From NCBI GenBank assembly GCA_003222135.1, contig QHUM01000063.1, positions 1 through 64,000 on the forward strand: DNA of 64,000 nucleotides, read 5' to 3'. This document shows, one piece after another, positions 58,901-64,000 of this stretch. Every line of letters begins with the position of its first letter. The first letter of the stretch is position 1. The notes beneath the pieces were generated by a model. The model saw nothing but the letters and a program-made list of their open reading frames with translations, made no database searches and was not told where the DNA came from. Both the position numbers and the translations under genes were made by a program. The DNA is from Gemmatimonadota bacterium. Lineage in GTDB: Bacteria > Gemmatimonadota > Gemmatimonadetes > Gemmatimonadales > GWC2-71-9.

Positions 58901-60547
58901 TCAAGCAAGCGGGCGCGCGATCACGTAGAAGTTCGGATCCACCTTGAAATCGGCCGGGGCGTTGAGGCGCACGGGCACGGTCTGCCAGGCCGCGGTGGGA
59001 TGCACCACACTGAGGCTGTCCGGTGACAGCGTGACTTTGAGCGGCATGTCGAAGCCGGGCACGACGTCCGTCCAGCGGTACGACAGCACCCCTTCCGCGA
59101 TGCGGTATTCCAGAACGGGTACCTCGGTCGTGCGCAGGTACTGATCGAAGACCCTCGTCAGATCGGTCCCCGCCTGGGCGCTGATGAAGTCCTCCACCTG
59201 TTTGCCCATCACCGTCTGGTGCCAGAAGGTCTGATTGAGCCCGCGCAGGATCGCTCGCCACTTCTCGTCGTCGTCGACGATCTGCCGGATGGTGTGCAGC
59301 ATGTTCCCGCCCTTGGGGTACATGTCGCCGGAGCCCTGATCGTTCACGCCGTACGGCGGGATGATCGGCCGGTCGTTGCGGATGCCGCGGCGCGTGCCGA
59401 TCGTGTAGTCAGCGCCAGCCTCTTTCCCGAAGAGGCACTCCGTGTAGAGCCCCTCGGCGTAGTTGGCGAAGCTCTCGTGCACCCACATGTCGGCATTGTC
59501 TTTCGCGGTGATGCTGTTGCCGAACCACTCGTGGGCGCTCTCGTGCACGATGATGAAGTCCCACTTCAGCCCGAGCCCGGTGCCCGAGGCATCGCGCCCG
59601 CGGTAGCCGTTCGCGTACCAGTTGCCGTAGGCAATGGCGCTCTGGTGCTCCATCCCGGCGTTCGGCACTTCGACCAGCTTGTAGCCGTCTTCGTACCATG
59701 GGTAGGGGCCGAACCAGTGCTCGAAGCACCGCAGCATGGTCGCGGCTTGGACGAACTGCCGCTGCGCCGCTGCGAGGTGATAGGTGAGCGGCCAGAAGTC
59801 GAGCGTGAGCGGTCCGTTCTCTCCTTGGAACAGGTCACTGTAGTGGTCGTAGCTCCCCGCGCCGACGGCGATCGCGTAGTTGTTGATCGGGTTGACGACG
59901 AACCACTCGTACGTCGTCGTGCCGTCAGAATGGTGGGTCACGCGGCGCAGCCGGCCGTTGGAGACGTCGATCATCGGATCGGGCACGGTGAGCGCCACGC
60001 GCTGGCTGTCGGGCTCGTCCGCCTGCGTGTCCTTGTTGGGCCACCACACGCTCGCACCCATTCCCTGATCGGTCGTGACGATCCACGGCCGGCCGAGACT
60101 GTCCGTGGTCCAGGTGAAGCCGCCCTGCCAGGGAGGCCGCTTCGCGACCTGCGGCTTGCCGTGGTAATAGACCGTGATCGTGCGCCGGTCGCCGGCGCGC
60201 TGGCGCGTGGCGACCTTCGCGAAATACGCATTTCCCTCTCGGCGGACTGCTACCGCCCGCCCGTCCTGTACCATGCTGTCGACTAGGAGCGGCGCCATCA
60301 GATCGATCTGCAGTTCGCGGGCCGGCGTGAGGACGCGGTAGGTGATCCCGTTGTACCCGTCGATGCTGCTGTCCGCCGGATGCACGGCTACGTGGAGGTC
60401 GTAGAAGACGACGTCCCACCACGCGCGGCCCGGTGTCGTGAACGAGCCGCGCAGCGTGTCGGCGCGGGTGAAGCTGTGGCCGGCCTGGGCCACGACGGGT
60501 GTGACCGGAGCGAGGAGGAGCGTGCAGCCGAGCAGCAGGCGGCGCAC
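58901..60547 (-). CDS. M1-family metallopeptidase, secreted
   Basis: A 548-residue aminopeptidase-type protein. Signal peptide MRRLLLGCTLLLAPVTPVVA. The zinc site is complete: HESAHEW (His335, Glu336, His339) and Glu358 in WVHESFANYAEG, exactly HExxH-x18-E. The exopeptidase motif is NAGMEHQ in place of GAMEN, a known variant style. It lacks the long C-terminal helical domain of PepN (which is about 870 residues). It likely degrades peptides in the periplasm. The coding sequence is three bases after the serine hydrolase gene. Confidence 0.92.
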   Translation of the reverse strand: MRRLLLGCTLLLAPVTPVVAQAGHSFTRADTLRGSFTTPGRAWWDVVFYDLHVAVHPADSSIDGYNGITYRVLTPARELQIDLMAPLLVDSMVQDGRAVAVRREGNAYFAKVATRQRAGDRRTITVYYHGKPQVAKRPPWQGGFTWTTDSLGRPWIVTTDQGMGASVWWPNKDTQADEPDSQRVALTVPDPMIDVSNGRLRRVTHHSDGTTTYEWFVVNPINNYAIAVGAGSYDHYSDLFQGENGPLTLDFWPLTYHLAAAQRQFVQAATMLRCFEHWFGPYPWYEDGYKLVEVPNAGMEHQSAIAYGNWYANGYRGRDASGTGLGLKWDFIIVHESAHEWFGNSITAKDNADMWVHESFANYAEGLYTECLFGKEAGADYTIGTRRGIRNDRPIIPPYGVNDQGSGDMYPKGGNMLHTIRQIVDDDEKWRAILRGLNQTFWHQTVMGKQVEDFISAQAGTDLTRVFDQYLRTTEVPVLEYRIAEGVLSYRWTDVVPGFDMPLKVTLSPDSLSVVHPTAAWQTVPVRLNAPADFKVDPNFYVIARPLA

Positions 60548-60550
60548 GGT

Positions 60551-62026
60551 TCAGCGCGCCGGCACCGCGGCCAAGAGCAGCGACAGCGCGCGCTTCAGGC
60601 TCTCGGTGCCGGGCGCGGCGCCCCGGTAGTGCCCCAGGCGAACCACGACGAGGTCATGGGACGGGATGATCAGCGTGTACTGGCCTCCGGCGCCGGCCAT
60701 GTAGTAGGCGTCCCGCGGGATCGGCCACGCTCCGTCCCCATTGATCCAGAAGAAGCCACCGTAAATGGCTCGATGATCGGCCGCCCACGCCGGTGCGACC
60801 GTGCTGACAAATCGCACGAAGCCCTCCGGCAGCAGCCGCTCACCGTGCCACACGCCGTCCTGCAAGTACAGGTTGCCCAGGCGCGCCCAGTCACGCGCCG
60901 AGGCCAGGTCGTATCCTTGCGTCAGGAAATCGCCGTAGGGGTCGGTCTCGATCACCACCGAGCGCATTCCAAGCTTGTCGAACAGGGCGCGTTGCGGGAA
61001 CGACAAGTACTCCTCGCCGCGCCGTTCGACCGCGAGTCGCACCAGGTAGTTCACCAGCACCGGGTCGGTGTTGCGATACCGGCCGACCGAACCGGGCGGC
61101 CATTGCAGCGGCCGCGTGGCGGCATAGTGAAAAGCGTTGATCCCACCGGTATACAAGTACACGTGATCGGGATAGGGTCCTGCAGGATCGTAGTCCGGAT
61201 CCTGGGGCGCACGGATGCGCAGGCCGCTCGACATGTTCAGCAGGTCGGCGATCCGCACCTTGGCGCGCGGATCCCCCGGTTGCTGCCATTCCGGGACCGG
61301 CGCCGGCTGCCACAGGCTGTAGGCCCCTTGCTTGATGAGAATGCCCATCAGCGTAGCCGTGAGGCTCTTGCCCATGGACCAGCTCTCGAGCGGCGTTCGG
61401 AGAGTGATACCGTCGCCGTACCGCTCTGCGATGATCCGGCCCTTCCAGGTCACGACCAACGCGGCGGTCATCGCTGCCGGCTCGAACGCCGTGTCCGCGG
61501 CGCGGCGCAGCTGGGCGGTGTCGAGCGCCGCCGCCACGGGTTCCTGCGGCAGCGCATCTCCCGTCGGCCACGGCTGGGTCGAGGAATCGGACACTCGGTT
61601 CTTGACCCGGATCGGCGTGAAGCTCGGCGACTGCGCGCCCGCGGGGAGCGTGACGCACCCCTGATCGCCTAGGAACAGCGCCGTCCGTGTCACTCCGCTG
61701 GGCAGCGTCACATGTACGGCGCTGTGAGCGCGGTCGATCACCGGCTTCCCCAGCTTCGCGCGCTCGGCGTAGGGCGCCGTGAAGTAGCCGACGTTCTCGA
61801 CGGCGAAGGCTGGGTCGAGGCCCGTGATGAACACGGCGGAGCACACGATCTTCGCGAAGCCGGCGGCGTGGTGCTCGAGCGCGTCCCCCGGCGGCGGCAC
61901 GTACGGGGTGGCGAGCTCCAGTGCCTTCGCGCGGGCGATGAGACTGTCGATCCGGGGATCGGACTGCTGGGCGAGCGCCGAGCTCCCCGCGAGCAACAGG
62001 ACAGCCGGCAGGAAGCCTCGTGTCAT
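60551..62026 (-). CDS. Serine hydrolase, class C beta-lactamase fold
   Basis: A 491-residue exported protein. Signal peptide MTRGFLPAVLLLAGSSALAQ. The beta-lactamase fold shows the nucleophile Ser217 and Lys220 in WSMGKSLTATLMG, Tyr-x-Asn as GRYRNTDPVLV and a C-terminal AGAGGQYTLIIPSHDLVVVRLG in the KTG position. It is closer to esterase/6-aminohexanoate-dimer hydrolase-type relatives than to true AmpC. The N-terminal 150 residues are an extra domain with one conserved-looking Cys pair. Substrate unknown; antibiotic resistance should not be assumed. Confidence 0.85.
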   Translation of the reverse strand: MTRGFLPAVLLLAGSSALAQQSDPRIDSLIARAKALELATPYVPPPGDALEHHAAGFAKIVCSAVFITGLDPAFAVENVGYFTAPYAERAKLGKPVIDRAHSAVHVTLPSGVTRTALFLGDQGCVTLPAGAQSPSFTPIRVKNRVSDSSTQPWPTGDALPQEPVAAALDTAQLRRAADTAFEPAAMTAALVVTWKGRIIAERYGDGITLRTPLESWSMGKSLTATLMGILIKQGAYSLWQPAPVPEWQQPGDPRAKVRIADLLNMSSGLRIRAPQDPDYDPAGPYPDHVYLYTGGINAFHYAATRPLQWPPGSVGRYRNTDPVLVNYLVRLAVERRGEEYLSFPQRALFDKLGMRSVVIETDPYGDFLTQGYDLASARDWARLGNLYLQDGVWHGERLLPEGFVRFVSTVAPAWAADHRAIYGGFFWINGDGAWPIPRDAYYMAGAGGQYTLIIPSHDLVVVRLGHYRGAAPGTESLKRALSLLLAAVPAR

Positions 62027-62030
62027 TCTA

Positions 62031-62654
62031 TCACCCCGTTTCTCCCTTCATCCGACCGCGCCGCCGCCAGATCCAGCTCACCAGCGCCGCGAGCGCGATC
62101 GCTCCGGCGGCGACGGTGCTGGTGCGGCCGATCCACTGGTCCGCCATCTGCCAGCTCGCACCGAGGAAGTAGCCGAGCAGCACGAACGTGACGGTCCAGA
62201 GGACCGCGCCCACCGCGTTGTAGACGAAGAACACCCGATAGGGCATGCGGGAGGCCCCGGCCACGAACGGCACCAGGGCGCGCGCAAATCCGATGAACCG
62301 GCCCAGCAGCACCGCCTTCCCGCCGTGGCGGACAAAGAACGCGTCCGCGCGAGCGAGATGCTCCTGCTTGAGCCCGAGGCGGGCCCCATGGCGGAGCAGC
62401 CAGGCCCGCCCCAGCCGGTCACCGAGCTGGTAGCCGATGTTGTCGCCCAGCGTGGCGCCGATGGCTGCGGCGGCGAGCACGGCATCGAGCTCCAGCACGC
62501 CGTGGTGGGCAAGGAAGCCGGATGCGAGCACCAGGCTCTCGCCTGGTACGACGAGCCCCGCGAACGCGGCGGACTCGAGGGTCGCCGCCACGAAGATGAT
62601 GAGATAGCTCCAGTGGCCGAGCCGGGCGACGAGGTCGAGCAGATACGACAGCAC
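62031..62654 (-). CDS. DedA/VTT-domain membrane protein
   Basis: A 207-residue DedA-family protein. ESAAFAGLVVPGESLVLASGFLA is the acidic-Pro-Gly-Glu re-entrant region. GATLGDNIGYQLGDRLGR, FFVRHGGKAVLLGRFIGFARALVPFVAGASRM and GAVLWTVTFVLLGYFLG are the standard following stretches. Relatives act in undecaprenyl-phosphate or phospholipid recycling and proton-coupled homeostasis. It ends four bases before the serine hydrolase start. Confidence 0.93.
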   Translation of the reverse strand: MLSYLLDLVARLGHWSYLIIFVAATLESAAFAGLVVPGESLVLASGFLAHHGVLELDAVLAAAAIGATLGDNIGYQLGDRLGRAWLLRHGARLGLKQEHLARADAFFVRHGGKAVLLGRFIGFARALVPFVAGASRMPYRVFFVYNAVGAVLWTVTFVLLGYFLGASWQMADQWIGRTSTVAAGAIALAALVSWIWRRRGRMKGETG

Positions 62655-62666
62655 GCGACGGGAGCC

Positions 62667-63080
62667 TCACTCCGCTGCGCGGGAGACGCGCAACTCGATC
62701 CAGTCGACTTCGCGGGCTTGGACGGCGTCTTTGACCTGCCGCTCTCGGACACTCAGTCCCGCCCCCCCCGTCTTGACCTCGACGAACACGACGCGGCGCA
62801 GCTGGCCCTCGTCCAAGCCGTCGAACACGACGAGGTCGACCGGCGTGCCGAGAAAGCGCGCATCTTTCGGGTTGAAATGGAAATCCGGGAGGTACGGGAT
62901 CAGCTGCTCGTGGACCTTGCCGACTGTCACGGCGTGGCTGCGTTGAATGGCGTCCTGGCGGATGGCGTCGGTGTATCGGGCTCTCCAGCGCTGGAAGTAA
63001 ACCAGCGCGAGGAGCAACCCGATCCCGATCCCGAGGACCAGCGCGAGCAGGGCCGCCAGCAGGTTCCAGGTGACGCTCAC
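62667..63080 (-). CDS. Membrane-anchored nuclease-like protein, related to Holliday-junction resolvases
   Basis: A 137-residue protein. One N-terminal membrane segment (LLAALLALVLGIGIGLLLALVYF) is followed by a charged linker and a PD-(D/E)xK-like domain: FNPKDARFLGTPVDLVVFDGLDEG, then RRVVFVEVKTGGAGLSVRERQVKDAV. The Asp of VDLVVFD and the ExK of VEVKTG give the nuclease core. From memory it fits the family called predicted secreted endonuclease distantly related to archaeal Holliday junction resolvase (COG4741). It starts with GTG, six bases after a TAGATT that could be a leaderless -10. Real activity is unproven. Confidence 0.82.
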   Translation of the reverse strand: MSVTWNLLAALLALVLGIGIGLLLALVYFQRWRARYTDAIRQDAIQRSHAVTVGKVHEQLIPYLPDFHFNPKDARFLGTPVDLVVFDGLDEGQLRRVVFVEVKTGGAGLSVRERQVKDAVQAREVDWIELRVSRAAE

Positions 63081-63161
63081 GCCCCCAATCTACGCCGCTC
63101 AGGCGTACGTCAGCTACATTGCCACGACGCCCGAGAGGCTGTGGGCGGCGGAGAGTGCGGT

Positions 63162-64000
63162 GTGACCGAACAGACCCTGGCCGCAAGCGCAGGCCGGCCC
63201 GGCGACTGGTGGACCGTGGTGCGCGACGCCGTCCGCGGCGTCCCGCACGACTACACGGCCGGGTCGCTGGGCCGGGGGATCGTGCTGCTCGCCATCCCCA
63301 TGGTGCTCGAGATGGGGATGGAGTCGATCTTCGCGGTGGTCGACGTCTTCTGGGTCTCCCGGCTGGGTCCGGACGCGGTCGCCACGGTGGGGCTCACCGA
63401 GTCGATTCTGACCCTGGTGTACACTGCCGCGATGGGGCTCTCCATCGGCGTTGCGGCGGTCGTGGCGCGCCGCATCGGGGAGCGCCGTCCCGACGCGGCG
63501 TCCGAGGCGGCCGTGCAGGGGATAGCTCTCGGGCTCGTGGTCGCCGCCGTCGTCGCAAGCCTGGGGATCGCGCTCGCCCCGCGGCTGCTAGCGGTGATGG
63601 GGGCCTCGCCCGCCGTGACCGCCATCGGCGCGGGTTACACCCGCACCATGCTCGGCGGCAGCGCGACCGTGCTGCTGCTCTTCCTCGTCAACGCGATCTT
63701 CCGGGGGTCGGGCGACGCCGCGATCGCGATGCGGGTCCTGTGGCTCGCCAACTCGATCAACATTCTGCTCGGCCCGTGTCTGATCTTCGGGCTGGGTCCC
63801 TTCCCCCGGCTCGGCGTCACCGGCGCCGCCGTCGCCACCACCATCGGCCGCGGCACGGGCGTGCTGTACCAGCTCTATCGCTTGACGCGGGGCGACGCGC
63901 GCGTGGCCGTCCGGCGCGCGCACCTGGCGCTGCGGCCGGCGGTGATGGCCATGTTGTTGCGGCTCTCGGGATCGGGGACGTTCCAGGTCTTGGTCGGGAC
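63162..64000 (+). CDS. MATE-family multidrug efflux transporter, 3' partial
   Basis: The frame starts at GTG 63162 (after GGAGAG) and runs off the right edge, 279 complete codons. GRGIVLLAIPMVLEMGMESIFAVVDVFWVSRLGPDAVATVGL is the MatE N-terminal pattern (P-x-x-x-x-x-x-E, then the valued D-x-x-x-x). MGLSIGVAAVVARRIGE, LVNAIFRGSGDAAIAMRVLW and LGVTGAAVATTIGRG follow. An N-terminal extension of about 40 residues precedes the first membrane segment. It likely exports cationic compounds with Na+ or H+ antiport. Divergent from the nuclease-like gene across 81 bases. Confidence 0.92.
   Translation, partial: MTEQTLAASAGRPGDWWTVVRDAVRGVPHDYTAGSLGRGIVLLAIPMVLEMGMESIFAVVDVFWVSRLGPDAVATVGLTESILTLVYTAAMGLSIGVAAVVARRIGERRPDAASEAAVQGIALGLVVAAVVASLGIALAPRLLAVMGASPAVTAIGAGYTRTMLGGSATVLLLFLVNAIFRGSGDAAIAMRVLWLANSINILLGPCLIFGLGPFPRLGVTGAAVATTIGRGTGVLYQLYRLTRGDARVAVRRAHLALRPAVMAMLLRLSGSGTFQVLVG

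Noticed and set aside
60551..62026. Naming this gene an AmpC-type resistance beta-lactamase, linked to the blaI operon at 14 kb.
   Set aside because: It has the fold only, with a large extra N-terminal domain; the genes are 46 kb apart and no BlaI-type dyad is seen upstream.

Overview
The window is about 70% GC by eye and is densely packed on both strands. Many genes overlap by 1 to 4 bases (ATGA, GTGA) and many start with GTG or TTG. Gene content (a purine operon holding phospholipid genes, M56/BlaI pairs, HAF-repeat protein, RR-rich small protein, many periplasmic hydrolases, plant-like enoyl reductase) points to a diderm soil-type bacterium. Gemmatimonadota is my best guess from content and order; this is inference, since no rRNA or marker tree is available.

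1-11.6 kb (+): purB(partial)-purC-psd-pssA-purS-purQ-lipoprotein-purL-purF-ppdK, one tightly coupled purine/phospholipid run ending in pyruvate phosphate dikinase. 11.6-14.5 kb (-): a YIP1-like membrane protein and a BlaI/M56 regulatory pair, whose promoter carries two matching operators. 14.5-18.1 kb (-): tmRNA (ssrA), GGDEF cyclase, larB and dusB. 18.1-20.0 kb (+): orphan PTS EIIA and a HAF-repeat lipoprotein. 20.0-22.9 kb (-): guaA and lysA. 23.1-26.1 kb is a looser accessory stretch: a beta-barrel protein, a small Arg-rich protein, a zinc-ribbon protein, and two divergent regulators whose receiver domains both lack key phosphorylation residues.

26.2-36.6 kb (-): proS-hisS-folC-accD and the cell-shape cluster rodA-mrdA-mreD-mreC-mreB. 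36.7-39.0 kb (+): 2[4Fe-4S] ferredoxin, geranylgeranyl-reductase-family flavoprotein and a plant-type enoyl-ACP reductase in one overlapping operon. 38.9-42.1 kb (-): polysaccharide deacetylase, a minimal protein kinase and a secreted TolB-like propeller protein.

42.2-58.9 kb is a plant cell-wall pentose locus. It has GH29 fucosidase, GH3 xylosidase-type enzyme, xylulokinase, GH51 arabinofuranosidase, an unassigned Tat-exported TIM-barrel hydrolase, a GH127-family beta-L-arabinofuranosidase with an altered zinc site, a sodium/solute symporter, araD, araB, and a xylose-isomerase-fold protein sitting where araA would be expected. The proposed flow is release of arabinose and xylose in the periplasm, import by the symporter, isomerisation, phosphorylation by AraB/XylB and AraD epimerisation into the pentose phosphate pathway. 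The same leftward run continues upstream with an M1 peptidase, a serine hydrolase, DedA and a membrane-anchored nuclease-like protein. A MATE transporter gene runs off the right edge.

The most promising leads are the pentose locus (unassigned hydrolase, candidate non-AraA arabinose isomerase, GH127 with Cys-to-Asp), the pair of pseudo-receiver regulators, and the ferredoxin/GGR/enoyl-reductase operon. Three housekeeping promoters share the same TTGNNN-17-TAGGTT layout.
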